Assembly (NCBI GenBank): GCA_914767715.1 | Contig: OU612073.1 | Location: 8,680,001-8,744,000 of the forward strand | Length of the DNA stretch: 64,000 bases | Reading direction: 5' to 3' | From: Membranipora membranacea | Lineage: Eukaryota; Bryozoa; Gymnolaemata; Cheilostomatida; Membraniporidae | In this document: one piece after another, positions 32,501 to 48,100 of the stretch | Layout of the letters: each line of letters starts with the position of its first letter | How positions within the stretch are numbered: position 1 is the first letter of the stretch | The notes under the pieces: generated by a model | The model's input: the letters and a program-made list of their open reading frames with translations, nothing else | What the model was told of the DNA's origin: nothing | The model's database searches: none | Program-made: the position numbers and the translations under genes

Positions 32501-35500
32501 CCTTGGTATAATTTTGCAAATTTAAAGTCAGCTTAATTACCCCCCTATTAAACCGATGATTTCAATATTCTGGATTTAGAATAAGGCCGATAAGAGCTTG
32601 AACTGGTCGGAGTTTGATAAAGAATCGACAGAGTTTTCATTTTTGAATGGTGGCGTATGGCATGTTTTTTTTTAGCAAAAGCGACCCTAATTAAAACGGA
32701 CGCTGACGGAGAATGAAAAGCCACAGAGCCAAACGGTTTGCAGATTCGAGATAAGCAGGAGTTGCTCCTCATTGTGAGGTGAGTTAGAAGCAAATCTATT
32801 TTTTGATCCGAGCGAAAAAAAAGCGTGATACCCACCCTTGGTATAATTTTGCAAATTTAAAGTCAGCTGAATTACCCCCCTATTAAACCGATGATTCCAA
32901 TATTCTGGATTTAGAATAAGGCCGATAAGAGCTTGAACTGGTCGGAGATTGATAAAGATTCGACAGAGTTTTCATTTTTGAATGGTGGCGTATGGCATGT
33001 TTTTTTTAAGCAAAAGTGACCCAAATTAAAACGGACGCTGACGGAGAATGAAAAGCCACAGAGCCAAACGGTTTGCAGATTCGAGATAAGCAGGATTTGC
33101 TCCTCATCGTGAGGTGAGTTAGAAGCAAATCTATTTTTTGATCCGAGCGAAAACAAAGCGGGTTACCCACCCTTGGTATAATTTTGCAAATTGAAAGCCA
33201 GCTTAATTACCCCCCTATTAAACCGATGATTTCAATATTCTGGATTTAGAATAAGGCCGATAAGAGCTTGAACTGGTCGGAGTTTGATAAAGATTCGACA
33301 GAGTTTTCATTTTTCAACGGTGGCGTATGGCATGTTTTTTTTAAGCAAAAGTGACCCAAATTAAAACGGACGCTGACGGAGAATGAAAAGCCACAGAGCC
33401 AAACGGTTTGCAGATTCGAGATAAGCAGGAGTTGCTCCTCATCGTGAGGTGAGTTAGAAGCAAATCTATTTTTTGATCCGAGCGAAAAAAAAGCGTGATA
33501 CCCACCCTTGGTATAATTTTGCAAATTTAAAGTCAGCTTAATTACCCCCCTATTAAACTGATGATTTCAATATTCTGGATTTAGAATAAGGCCGATAAGA
33601 GCTTGAACTGGTCGGAGTTTGATAAAAATTCGACAGAGTTTTCATTTTTGAATGGTGGCGTATGGCATGTTTTTTTTAAGCAAAAGTGAGCCTAATTAAA
33701 ACGGACGCTGACGGAGAATGAAAAGCCACAGAGCCAAACGGTTTGCAGATTCGAGATGAGCAGGAGTTGCTCCTCATCGTGAGATGAGTTAGAAGCAAAT
33801 CTATTTTTTGATCCGAGCGAAAAAAACGCGTGATACCCACCCTTGGTATAATTTTGCAAATTTAAAGTCAGCTTAATTACCCCCCTATTAAACCTATGAT
33901 TTCAATATTCTGGATTTAGAATAAGGCCGATAAGAGCTTGAACTGGTCGGAGTTTGATAAAGATTCGACAGAGTTTTCATTTTTGAATGGTGGCGTATGG
34001 CATGTTTTTTTTTAGCAAAAGCGACCCTAATTAAAACGGACGCTGACGGAGAATGAAAAGCCACAGAGCCAAACGGTTTGCAGATTCGAGATAAGCAGGA
34101 GTTGCTCCTCATTGTGAGGTGAGTTAGAAGCAAATCTATTTTTTGATCCGAGCGAAAAAAAAGCGTGATACCCATCCTTAGTATAATTTTGCAAATTTAA
34201 AGTCAGCTTAATTACCCCCCTATTAAACCGATGATTCCAATATTCTGGATTTAGAATTAGGCCGATAAGAGCTTGAACTGGTCGGAGTTTGATAAAGATT
34301 CGACAGAGTTTTCATTTTTGAATGGTGGCGTATGGCATGTTTTTTTTAAGCAAAAGTGACCCTAATTAAAACGGACGCTGACGGAGAATGAAAAGCCACA
34401 GAGCCAAACGGTTTGCAGATTCGAGATAAGCAGGAGTTGCTCCTCATCGTGAGGTGAGTTAGAAGCGAATCTATTTTTTGATCCGAGCGAAAAAAAAGCG
34501 TGATACCCACCCTAGGTATAATTTAGCAAATTTAAAGTCAGCTTAATTACCCCCCTATTAAACCGATGATTTCAATATTCTGGATTTAGAATAAGGCCGA
34601 TAAGAGCTACAACTGGTCGGAGTTTGATAAAGATTCGACAGAGTTTTCATTTTTGAATGGTGGCGTATGGCATGTTTTTTTTAAGCAAAAGTGACCCTAA
34701 TTAAAACGGACGCTGACGGAGAATGAAAAGCCACAGAGCCAAACGGTTTGCAGATTCGAGATAAGCAGGAGTTGCTCCTCATCGTGAGGTGGGTTAGAAG
34801 CAAATCTATTTTTTGATCCGAGCGAAAAAAAAGCGTGATACCCACCCTTGGTATAATTTTGCAAATTTAAAGTCAGCTTAATTACCCCCCTATTAAACCG
34901 ATGATTTCAATATTCTGGATTTAGAATAAGGCCGATAAGAGCTTGAACTGGTCGGAGTTTGATAAAGATTCGACAGAGTTTTCATTTTTGAATGGTGGCG
35001 TATGGCATGTTTTTTTTAAGCAAAAGTGACCCTAATTAAAACGGACGCTGACAGAGAATGAAAAGCCACAGAGCCAAACGGTTTGCAGATTCGAGATAAG
35101 CAGGAGTTGCTCCTCATCGTGAGGTGAGTTAGAAGCAAATCTATTTTTTGATCCAAGCGAAAAAAAAGCGTGATACCCACCCTTGGTATAATTTTGCAAA
35201 TTTAAAGTCAGCTTAATTACCCCCCTATTAAACCGATGATTTCAATATTCTGGATTTAGAATAAGGCCGATAAGAGCTTGAACTGGTCGGAGTTTGATAA
35301 AGATTCAACAGAGTTTTCATTTTTGAATGGTGGCGTATGGCATGTTTTTTTTAAGCAAAAGTGACCCTAATTAAAACGGACGCTGACGGAGAATGAAAAG
35401 CCACAGAGCCAAACGGTTTGCAGATTCGAGATAAGCAGGAGTTGCTCCTCATCGTGAGGTGAGTTAGAAGCAAATCTATATTTTGATCCGAGCGAAGAAA

Positions 35501-36199
35501 AAGCGTGATACCCACCCTTGGTATAATTTTGTAAAATTAAAGTCAGCTTAATTACCCCCCTATTAAACCGATGATTCCAATATTCTGGATTTAGAATAAG
35601 GCCGATAAGAGCTTGAACTGGTCGGAGTTTGATAAAGATTCGACAGGGTGTTCATTTTTGAATGGTGGCGTATGGCATGTTTTTTTTAAGCAAAAGTGAC
35701 CCTAATTAAAACGGACGCTGACGGAGAATGAAAAGCCACAGAGCCAAACGGTTTGCAGATTCGAGATAAGCAGGAGTTGCTCCTCATCGTGAGGTGAGTT
35801 AGAAGCAAATCTATTTTTTGATCCGAGCGAAAAAAAAGCGTGATACCCACCCTTGGTATAATATTGCAAATTTAAAGTCAGCTTAATTACCCCCCTATTA
35901 AACGGATGATTTCAATATTCTGAATTTAGAATAAGGCCGATAAGAGCTTGAACTGGTCGGAGTTTGATAAAGATTCGACAGAGTTTTCATTTTTGAATGG
36001 TGGCGTATGGCATGTTTTTTTTAAGCAAAAGTGACCCTAATTAAAACGGACGCTGACGGAGAATGAAAAGCCACAGAGCCAAACGGTTTGCAGATTCGAG
36101 ATAAGCAGGAGTTGCTCCTCATCGTGAGGTGAGTTAGAAGCAAATCTATTTTTTGATCCGAGCGAAAAAAAAAGCGTGATACCCACCCTTGGTATAATT

Positions 36200-39100
36200 T
36201 TGCAAATTTAAAGTCAGCTTAATTACCCCCCTATTAAACCGATGATTCCAATATTCTGGATTTAGAATAAGGCCGATAAGAGCTTGAACTGGTCGGAGTT
36301 TGATAAAGATTCGACAGAGTTTTCATTTTTGAATGGTGGCGTATGGCATGTTTTTTTTAAGCAAAAGTGACCCTAATTAAAACGGACGCTGACGGAGAAT
36401 GAAAAGTCACAGAGCCAAACGGTATGCAGATTCGAGATAAGCAGGAGTTGCTCCTCATCGTGAGGTGAGTTAGAAGCAAATCTATTTTTTGATCCGAGCG
36501 AAAAAAAAGCGTGATACCCACCCTTGGTATAATTTTGCAAATTTAGAGTCAGCTTAATTACCCCCCTATTAAACCGATGATTTCAATATTCTGGATTTAG
36601 AATAAGGCCGATAAGAGCTTGAACTGGTCGGAGTTTGATAAAGATTCGACAGAGTTTTCATTTTTGAATGGTGGCGTATGGCATGTTTTTTTAAAGCAAA
36701 AGTGACCCTAATTAAAACGGACGCTGATGGAGAATGAAAAGCCACAGAGCCAAACGGTTTGCAGATTCGAGATAAGCAGGAGTTGCTCCTCATCGTGAGG
36801 TGAGTTAGAAGCAAATCTATTTTTTTATCCGAGCGAAAAAAAAGCGTGATACCCACCCTTGGTATAATTTTGCAAATTTAAAGTCAGCTTAATTACCCCC
36901 CTATTAAACCGATGATTTCAATATTCTGGATTTAGAATAAGACCGATAAGAGCTTGAACTGGTCGGAGTTTGATAAAGATTCGACAGAGTTTTCATTTTT
37001 GAATGGTGGCGTATGGCATGTTTTTTTTAAGCAAAAGTGACCCTAATTAAAACGGACGCTGACGGAGAATGAAAAGCCACAGAGCCAAACGGTTTGCAGA
37101 TTCGAGATAAGCAGGAGTTGCTCCTCATCGTGAGGTGAGTTAGAAGCAAATCTATTTTTTGATCCAAGCGAAAAAAAAGCGTGATACCCACCCTTGGTAT
37201 AATTTTGCAAATTTAAAGTCAGCTTAATTACCCCCCAATTAAACCGATGATTTCAATATTCTGGATTTAGAATAAGGCCGATAAGAGCTTGAACTGGTCG
37301 GAGTTTGATAAAGATTCGACAAAGTTTTCATTTTTGAATGGTGGCGTATGGCATGATTTTTTTAAGCAAAAGTGACCCTAATTAAAACGGACGCTGACGG
37401 AGAATAAAAAGCCACAGAGCCAAACGGTTTGCAGATTCGAGATAAGCAGGAGTTGCTCCTCATCGTGAGGTGAGTTAGAAGCAAATCTATTTTTTGATCC
37501 GAGCGAAAAAAACGCGTGATACCCACCCTTGGTATAATTTTGCAAATTTAAAGTCAGCTTAATTACCCCCCTATTAAACCGATGATTTTAATATTCTGGA
37601 TTTAGAATAAGGCCGATAAGAGCTTGAACTGGTCGGAGTTTGATAAAGATTCGACAAAGTTTTCATTTTTGAATGGTGGCGTATGGCATGATTTTTTTAA
37701 GCAAAAGTGACCCTAATTAAAACGGACGCTGACGGAGAATAAAAAGCCACAGAGCCAAACGGTTTGCAGATTCGAGATAAGCAGGAGTTGCTCCTCATCG
37801 TGAGGTGAGTTAGAAGCAAATCTATTTTTTGATCCGAGCGAAAAAAACGCGTGATACCCACCCTTGGTATAATTTTGCAAATTTAAAGTCAGCTTAATTA
37901 CCCCCCTATTAAACCGATGATTTTAATATTCTGGATTTAGAATAAGGCCGATAAGAGCTTGAACTGGTCGGAGTTTGATAAAGATTCGACAGAGTTTTCA
38001 TTTTTGAATGGTGGCGTATGGCATGTTTTTTTTTAGCAAAAGCGACCCTAATTAAAACGGACGCTGACGGAGAATGAAAAGCCACAGAGCCAAACGGTTT
38101 GCAGATTCGAGATAAGCAGGAGTTGCTCCTCATCGTGAGGTGAGTTAGAAGCAAATCTATTTTTTGATCCGAGCGAAAAAAAAGCGTGATACCCACCCTT
38201 GGTATAATTTCGCAAATTTAAAGTCAGCTTAATTACCCCCCTATTAAACCGATGATTCCAATATTCTGGATTTCGAATAAGGCCGATAAGAGCTTGAACT
38301 GGTCGGACTTTGATAAAGATTCGACAGAGTTTTCACTTTTGAATGGTGGCGTATGGCATGTTTTTTTTTAGCAAAAGCGACCCTAATTAAAACGGACGCT
38401 GACGGAGAATGAAAAGCCACAGAGCCAAACGGTTTGCAGATTCGAGATAAGCAGGAGTTGCTCCTCATCGTGAGGTGAGTTAGAAGCAAATCTATTTTTT
38501 GATCCGAGCGAAAAAAAAGCGTGATACCCACCCTTGGTATAATTTTGCAAATTTAAAGTCAGCTTAATTACCCCCCTATTAAACCGATGATTCCAATATT
38601 CTGGATTTAGAATAAGGCCGATAAGAGCTTGAACTGGTCGGAGTTTGATAAAGATTCGACAGAGTTTTCATTTTTGAATGGTGGCGTATGGCATGTTTTT
38701 TTTAAGCAAAAGTGACCCTAATTAAAACGGACGCTGACGGAGAATGAAAAGCCACAGAGCCAAACGGTTTGCAGATTCGAGATAAGCAGGAGTTGCTCCT
38801 CACCGTGAGGTGAGTTAGAAGCAAATCTATTTTTTGATCCGAGCAAAAAAAAAGCGTGATACCCACCCTTGGTATAATTTTGCAAATTTAAAGTCAGCTT
38901 AATTACCCCCCTATTAAACCGATGATTTCAATATTCTGGATTTAGAATAAGGCCGATAAGAGCTTGAACTGGTCGGAGTTTGATAAAGATTCGACAAAGT
39001 TTTCATTTTTGAATGGTGAGGTATGGCATGATTTTTTTAAGCAAAAGTGACCCTAATTAAAACGGACGCTGACGGAGAATAAAAAGCCACAGAGCCAAAC

Positions 39101-42100
39101 GGTTTGCAGATTCGAGATAAGCAGGAGTTGCTCCTCATCGTGAGGTGAGTTAGAAGCAAATCTATTTTTTGATCCGACCGAAAAAAACGCGTGATACCCA
39201 CCCTTGGTATAATTTTGCAAATTTAAAGTCAGCTTAATTACCCCCCTATTAAACCGATGATTTCAATATTCTGGATTTAGAATAAGGCCGATAAGAGCTT
39301 GAACTGGTCGGAGTTTGATAAAGATTCGACAGAGTTTTCATTTTTGAATGGTGGCGTATGGCATGTTTTTTCTTAGCAAAAGCGACCCTAATTAAAACGG
39401 ACGCTGACGGAGAATGAAAAGCCACAGAGCCAAACGGATTGCAGATTTGAGATAAGCAGGAGTTGCTCCTCATCGTGAGGTGAGTTAGAAGCAAATCTAT
39501 TTTTTGATCCGAGCGAAAAAAAAGCGTGATACCCACCCTTGGTATAATTTCGCAAATTTAAAGTCAGCTTAATTACCCCCCTATTAAACCGATGATTCCA
39601 ATATTCTGGATTTCGAATAAGGCCGATAAGAGCTAGAACTGGTCGGACTTTGATAAAGATTCGACAGAGTTTTCATTTTTGAATGGTGGCGTATGGCATG
39701 TTTTTTTTTAGCAAAAGCGACCCTAATTAAAACGGACGCTGACGGAGAATGAAAAGCCACAGAGCCAAACGGTTTGCAGATTCGAGATAAGCAGGAGTTG
39801 CTCCTCATCGTGAGGTGAGTTAGAAGCAAATCTATTTTTTGATCCGAGCGAAAAAAAAGCGTGATACCCACCCTTGGTATAATTTTGCAAATTTAAAGTC
39901 AGCTTAATTACCCCCCTATTAAACCGATGATTCCAATATTCTGGATTTAGAATAAGGCCGATAAGAGCTTGAACTGGTCGGAGTTTGATAAAGATTCGAC
40001 AGAGTTTTCATTTTTGAATGGAGGCGTATGGCATGTTTTTTTTAAGCAAAAGTGACCCTAATTAAAACGGACGCTGACGGAGAATGAAAAGCCACAGAGC
40101 CAAACGGTTTGCAGATTCGAGATAAGCAGGAGTTGCTCCTCACCGTGAGGTGAGTTAGAAGCAAATCTATTTTTTGATCCGAGCAAAAAAAAAGCGTGAT
40201 ACCCACCCTTGGTATAATTTTGCAAATTTAAAGTCAGCTTAATTACCCCCCTATTAAACCGATGATTTCAATATTCTGGATTTAGAATAAGGCCGATAAG
40301 AGCTTGAACTGGTCGGAGTTTGATAAAGATTCGACAGAGTTTTCATTTTTGAATGGTGTCGTATGGCATGTTTTTTTTAAGCAAAAGTGACCCTAATTAA
40401 AACGGACGCTGACGGAGAATGAAAAGCCACAGAGCCAAACGGTTTGCAGATTCGAGATAAGCAGGAGTTGCTCCTCATCGTGAGGTGAGTTAGAAGCAAA
40501 TCTATTTTTTGATCCGAGCGAAAAAAAAGCGTGATACCCACCCTTGTTATAATTTTGCAAATTTAAAGTCAGCTTAATTACCCCCCTATTAAACCGATGA
40601 TTTCAATATTCTGGATTTAGAATAAGGCCGATAAGAGCTTGAACTGGTCGGAGTTTGATAAAGATTCGACAGAGTTTTCATTTTTGAATGGTGGCGTATG
40701 GCATGTTTTTTTTAAGCAAAAGTGACCCTAATTAAAATGGACGCTGACGGAGAATGAAAAGCCACAGAGCCAAACGGTGTGCAGATTCGAGATAAGCAGG
40801 AGTGGCTCCTCATCGTGAGGTGAGTTAGAAGCAAATCTATTTTTTGATCCGAGCGAAAAAAAAGCGTGATACCCACCCTTGGTATAATTTTGCAAATTTA
40901 GAGTCAGCTTAATTACCCCCCTATTAAACCGATGATTTCAATATTCTGGATTTAGAATAAGGCCGATAAGAGCTTGAACTGGTCGGAGTTTGATAAAGAT
41001 TCGACAGAGTTTTCATTTTTGAATGGTGGCGTATGGAATGTTTTTTTTAAGGAAAAGTGACCCTAATTAAAACGGACGCTGACGGAGAATGAAAAGCCAC
41101 AGAGCCAAACGGTTTGCAGATTCGAGATAAGCAGGAGTTGCTCCTCATCGTGAGGTGAGTTAGAAGCAAATCTATTTTTTGATCCGAGCGAAAAAAAAGC
41201 GTGATACCCACCCTTGGTATAATTTCGCAAATTTAAAGTCAGCTTAATTACCCCCCTATTAAACCGATGATTCCAATATTCTCGATTTAGAATAAGGCCG
41301 ATAAGAGCTTGAACTGGTCGGAGTTTGATAAAGATTCGACAGAGTTTTCAGAGTTGAATGGTGGCGTATGGCATGTTTTTTTTAAGCAAAAGTGACCCTA
41401 ATTAAAACGGACGCTGACGGAGAATGAAAAGCCACAGAGCCAAACGGTTTGCAGATTCGAGATAAGCAGGAGTTGCTCCTCATCGTGAGGTGAGTTAGAA
41501 GCAAATCTATTTTTTGATCCGAGCGAAAAAAAAGCGTGATACCCACCCTTGGTATAATTTTGCAAATTTAAAGTCAGCTTAATTACCCCCCTATTAAACC
41601 GATGATTTCAATATTCTTGATTTAGAATAAGGCCGATAAGAGCTTGAACTGGTCGGAGTTTGATAAAGATTCGACAGAGTTTTCATTTTTGAATGGTGGC
41701 GTATGGCATGTTTTTTTTTTAAGGAAAAGTGACCCTAATTAAAACGGACGCTGACGGAGAATGAAAAGCCACAGAGCCAAACGGTTTGCAGATTCGAGAT
41801 AAGCAGGAGTTGCTCCTCATCGTGAGGTGAGTTAGAAGCAAATCTATTTTTTGATCCGAGCGAAAAAAAAGCGTGATACCCACCCTTGGTATAATTTTGC
41901 AAATTTAAAGTCAGCTTAATTACCCCCCTATTAAACCGATGATTTCAATATTCTGGATTAAGAATAAGGCCGATAAGAGCTTGAACTGGTCGGAGTTTGA
42001 TGAAGATTCGACAGAGTTTTCATTTTTGAATGGTTGCGTATGGCATGTTTTTTTTAGCAAAAGCGACCCTAATTAAAACAGACGCTGACGGAGAATGAAA

Positions 42101-45100
42101 AGCCACAGAGCCAAACGGTTTGAAGATTCGAGATAAGCAGGAGTTGCTCCTCATCGTGAGGTGAGTTAGAAACAAATCAATTTTTTGATCCGAGCGAAAA
42201 AGGAGCGTGATACCCACCCTTGGTATAATTTTGCAAATTTAAAGTCAGCTTAATTACCCCCCATTAAACCGATGATTTCAATATTCTGGATTTAGAATAA
42301 GGCCGATAAGAGCTTGAACTGGTCGGAGTTTGATAAAGATTCGACAGGGTGTTCATTTTTGAATGGTGGCGTATGGCATGTTTTTTTTTCTAAGCAAAAG
42401 TGACCCTAATTAAAACGGACGCTGGCGGAGAATGAAAAGCCACAGAGCCAAACGGTTTGCAGATTCGAGATAAGCAGGAGTTGCTCCTCATCGTGAGGTG
42501 AGTTAGAAGCAAATCTATTTTTTGATCCGAGCGAAAAAAAAGCGTGATACCCACCCTTGGTATAATTTTGCAAATTTAAAGTCAGCTTAATTACCCCCCT
42601 ATTAAACCGATGATTCCAATATTCTGGATTTAGAATAAGGCCGATAAGAGCTTGAACTGGTCGGAGTTTGATAAAGAATCGACAGAGTTTTCATTTTTGA
42701 ATGCTGGCGTATGGCATCTTTTTTTTAAGCAAAAGTGACCCTAATTAAAACGGACGCTGACGGAGAATGAAAAGCCACAGAGCCAAACGGTTTGCAGATT
42801 CGAGATAAGCAGGAGTTGCTCCTGATCGTGAGGTGAGTTAGAAGCACATCTATTTTTTGATCCGAGCCAAAAAAAAGCGTGATACCCACCCTTTGGGATA
42901 ATTATGCAAATTTAGAGTCAGCTTAATTACCCCCCTATTAAACCGATGATTTCAATATTCTGGATTTAGAATAAGGCCGATAAGAGCTTGAACTGGTCGG
43001 AGTTTGATAAAGATTCGACAGAGTTTTCATTTTTGAATGGTGGCGTATGGCATGTTTTTTTTAAGCAAAAGTGACCCTAATTAAAACGGACGCTGACGGA
43101 GAATGAAAAGCCACAGAGCCAAACGGTTTGCAGATTCGAGATAAGCAGGAGTTGCTCCTCATCGTGAGGTGAGTTAGAAGCAAATCTATTTTTTGATCCG
43201 AGCGAAAAAAAAGCGTTATACCCACCCTTGGTATAATTTTGCAAATTTAAAGTCAGCTTAATTACCCCCCTATTAAACCGATGATTTCAATATTCTGGAT
43301 TTAGAATAAGGCCGATAAGAGCTTGAACTGGTCGGAGTTTGATAAAGATTCGACAGAGTTTTCATTTTTGAATGGTGGCGTATGGCATGTTTTTTTTAAG
43401 CAAAAGTGACCCTAATTAAAACGGACGCTGACGGAGATCGAAAAGCCACAGAGCCAAACGGTTTGCAGATTCGAGATAAGCAGGAGTTGCTCCTCATCGT
43501 GAGGTGAGTTAGAAGCAAATCTATTTTTTGATCCGAGCGAAAAAAAAGCGTGATACCCACCCTTGGTATAATTTTGCAAATTTATAGTCAGCTTAATTAC
43601 CCCCCTATTAAACCGATGATTTCAATATTCTGGATTTAGAATAAGGCCGATAAGAGCTTGAACTGGTCGGAGTTTGATAAAGATTCGACAGAGTTTTCAT
43701 TTTTGAATGGTGGCGTATGGCATGTTTTTTTTAAGCAAAAGTGACCCTAATTAAAACGGACGCTGACGGAGATCGAAAAGCCACAGAGCCAAACGGTTTG
43801 CAGATTCGAGATAAGCAGGAGTTGCTCCTCATCGTGAGGTGAGTTAGAAGCAAATCTATTTTTTGATCCGAGCGAAAAAAAAGCGTGATACCCACCCTTG
43901 GTATAATTTTGCAAATTTATAGTCAGCTTAATTACCCCCCTATTAAACCGATGATTTCAATATTCTGGATTTAGAATAAGGCCGATAAGAGCTTGAACTG
44001 GTCGGAGTTTGATAAAGATTCGACAGAGTTTTCATTTTTGAATGGTGGCGTATGGCATGTTTTTTTTAAGCAAAAGTGACCCTAATTAAAACGGACGCTG
44101 ACGGAGAATGAAAAGCCACAGAGCCAAACGGTTTGCAGATTCGAGATAAGCAGGAGTTGCTCCTCATCGTGAGGTGAGTTAGAAGCAAATGTATTTTTTG
44201 ATCCGAGCGAAAAAAAAGCGTGAAACCCACCCTTGGTATAATTTTGCAAATTTAAAGTCAGCTTAATTACCCCCTATTAAACCGATGATTCCAATATTCT
44301 GGATTTAGAATAAGGCCGATAAGAGCTTGAACTGGTCGGAGTTTGATAAAGATTCGACAGAGTTTTCATTTTTGAATGGTGGCGTATGGCATGTTTTTTT
44401 TAAGCAAAAGTGACCCTAAATAAAACGGACGCTGACGGAGAATGAAAAGCCACAGAGCCAAACGGTATGCAGATTCGAGATAAGCAGGAGTTGCTCCTCA
44501 TCGTGAGGTGAGTTAGAAGCAAATCTATTTTTTGATCCGAGCGAAAAAAAAGCGTGATACCCACCCTTGGTATAATTTTGCAAATTTAGAGTCAGCTTAA
44601 TTACCCCCCTATTAAACCGATGATTTCAATATTCTTGATTTAGAGTAAGGCCGATAAGAGCTTGAACTGGTCGGAGTTTGATAAAGATTCGACAGAGTTT
44701 TCATTTTTGAATGGTGGCGTATGGCATGTTTTTTTTAAGCAAAAGTGACCCTAATTAAAACGGACGCTGACGGAGATCGAAAAGCCACAGAGCCAAACGG
44801 TTTGCAGATTCGAGATAAGCAGGAGTTGCTCCTCATCGTGAGGTGAGTTAGAAGCAAATCTATTTTTTGATCCGAGCGAAAAAAAAGCGTGATACCCACC
44901 CTTGGTATAATTTTGCAAATTTAAAGTCAGCTTAATTACCCCCCTATTAAACCGATGATTTCAATATTCTGGATTTAGAATAAGGCCGATAAGAGCTTGA
45001 ACTGGTCGGAGTTTGACAAAGATTCGACAGAGTTTTCATTTTTGAATGGTGGCGTATGGCATGTTTTTTTTAAGCAAAAGTGACCCTAATTAAAACGGAC

Positions 45101-48100
45101 GCTGACGGAGAATGAAAAGCCACAGAGCCAAACGGTTTGCAGATTCGAGATAAGCAGGAGTTGCTCCTCATCGTGAGGTGAGTTAGAAGCAAATGTATTT
45201 TTTGATCCGAGCGAAAAAAAAGCGTGAAACCCACCCTTGGTATAATTTTGCAAATTTAAAGTCAGCTTAATTACCCCCCTATTAAACCGATGATTCCAAT
45301 ATTCTGGATTTAGAATAAGGCCGATAAGAGCTTGAACTGGTCGGAGTTTGATAAAGATTCGACAGAGTTTTCATTTTTGAATGGTGGCGTATGGCATGTT
45401 TTTTTTAAGCAAAAGTGACCCTAATTAAAACGGACGCTGACGGAGAATGAAAAGTCACAGAGCCAAACGGTATGCAGATTCGAGATAAGCAGGAGTTGCT
45501 CCTCATCGTGAGGTGAGTTAGAAGCAAATCTATTTTTTGATCCGAGCGAAAAAAAAGCGTGATACCCACCCTTGGTATAATTTTGCAAATTTAGAGTCAG
45601 CTTAATTACCCCCCTATTAAACCGATGATTTCAATATTCTGGATTTAGAATAAGGCCGATAAGAGCTTGAACTGGTCGGAGTTTGATAAAGATTCGACAG
45701 AGTTTTCATTTTTGAATGGTGGCGTATGGCATGTTTTTTTAAAGCAAAAGTGACCCTAATTAAAACGGACGCTGATGGAGAATGAAAAGCCACAGAGCCA
45801 AACGGTTTGCAGATTCGAGATAAGCAGGAGTTGCTCCTCATCGTGAGGTGAGTTAGAAGCAAATCTATTTTTTTATCCGAGCGAAAAAAAAGCGTGATAC
45901 CCACCCTTGGTATAATTTTGCAAATTTAAAGTCAGCTTAATTACCCCCCTATTAAACCGATGATTTCAATATTCTGGATTTAGAATAAGACCGATAAGAG
46001 CTTGAACTGGTCGGAGTTTGATAAAGATTCGACAGAGTTTTCATTTTTGAATGGTGGCGTATGGCATGTTTTTTTTAAGCAAAAGTGACCCTAATTAAAA
46101 CGGACGCTGACGGAGAATGAAAAGCCACAGAGCCAAACGGTTTGCAGATTCGAGATAAGCAGGAGTTGCTCCTCATCGTGAGGTGAGTTAGAAGCAAATC
46201 TATTTTTTGATCCAAGCGAAAAAAAAGCGTGATACCCACCCTTGGTATAATTTTGCAAATTTAAAGTCAGCTTAATTACCCCCCAATTAAACCGATGATT
46301 TCAATATTCTGGATTTAGAATAAGGCCGATAAGAGCTTGAACTGGTCGGAGTTTGATAAAGATTCGACAAAGTTTTCATTTTTGAATGGTGGCGTATGGC
46401 ATGAGTTTTTTAAGCAAAAGTGACCCTAATTAAAACGGACGCTGACGGAGAATAAAAAGCCACAGAGCCAAACGGTTTGCAGATTCGAGATAAGCAGGAG
46501 TTGCTCCTCATCGTGAGGTGAGTTAGAAGCAAATCTATTTTTTGATCCGAGCGAAAAAAACGCGTGATACCCACCCTTGGTATAATTTTGCAAATTTAAA
46601 GTCAGCTAAATTACCCCCCTATTAAACCGATGATTTTAATATTCTGGATTTAGAATAAGGCCGATAAGAGCTTGAACTGGTCGGAGTTTGATAAAGATTC
46701 GACAGAGTTTTCATTTTTGAATGGTGGCGTATGGCATGTTTTTTTTTAGCAAAAGCGACCCTAATTAAAACGGACGCTGACGGAGAATGAAAAGCCACAG
46801 AGCCAAACGGTTTGCAGATTCGAGATAAGCAGGAGTTGCTCCTCATCGTGAGGTGAGTTAGAAGCAAATCTATTTTTTGATCCGAGCGAAAAAAAAGCGT
46901 GATACCCACCCTTGGTATAATTTCGCAAATTTAAAGTCAGCTTAATTACCCCCCTATTAAACCGATGATTCCAATATTCTGGATTTCGAATAAGGCCGAT
47001 AAGAGCTTGAACTGGTCGGACTTTGATAAAGATTCGACAGAGTTTTCATTTTTGAATGGTGGCGTATGGCATGTTTTTTTTTAGCAAAAGCGACCCTAAT
47101 TAAAACGGACGCTGACGGAGAATGAAAAGCCACAGAGCCAAACGGTTTGCAGATTCGAGATAAGCAGGAGTTGCTCCTCATCGTGAGGTGAGTTAGAAGC
47201 AAATCTATTTTTTGATCCGAGCGAAAAAAAAGCGTGATACCCACCCTTGGTATAATTTTGCAAATTTAAAGTCAGCTTAATTACCCCCCTATTAAACCGA
47301 TGATTCCAATATTCTGGATTTAGAATAAGGCCGATAAGAGCTTGAACTGGTCGGACTTTGATAAAGATTCGACAGAGTTTTCATTTTTGAATGGTGGCGT
47401 ATGGCATGTTTTTTTTTAGCAAAAGCGACCCTAATTAAAACGGACGCTGACGGAGAATGAAAAGCCACAGAGCCAAACGGTTTGCAGATTCGAGATAAGC
47501 AGGAGTTGCTCCTCATCGTGAGGTGAGTTAGAAGCAAATCTATTTTTTGATCCGAGCGAAAAAAAAGCGTGATACCCACCCTTGGTATAATTTTGCAAAT
47601 TTAAAGTCAGCTTAATTACCCCCCTATTAAACCGATGATTCCAATATTCTGGATTTAGAATAAGGCCGATAAGAGCTTGAACTGGTCGGAGTTTGATAAA
47701 GATTCGACAAAGTTTTCATTTTTGAATGGTGGCGTATGGCATGATTTTTTTAAGCAAAAGTGACCCTAATTAAAACGGACGCTGACGGAGAATAAAAAGC
47801 CACAGAGCCAAACGGTTTGCAGATTCGAGATAAGCAGGAGTTGCTCCTCATCGTGAGGTGAGTTAGAAGCAAATCTATTTTTTGATCCGACCGAAAAAAA
47901 CGCGTGATACCCACCCTTGGTATAATTTTGCAAATTTAAAGTCAGCTTAATTACCCCCCTATTAAACCGATGATTTCAATATTCTGGATTTAGAATAAGG
48001 CCGATAAGAGCTTGAACTGGTCGGAGTTTGATAAAGATTCGACAGAGTTTTCATTTTTGAATGGTGGCGTATGGCATGTTTTTTTTTAGCAAAAGCGACC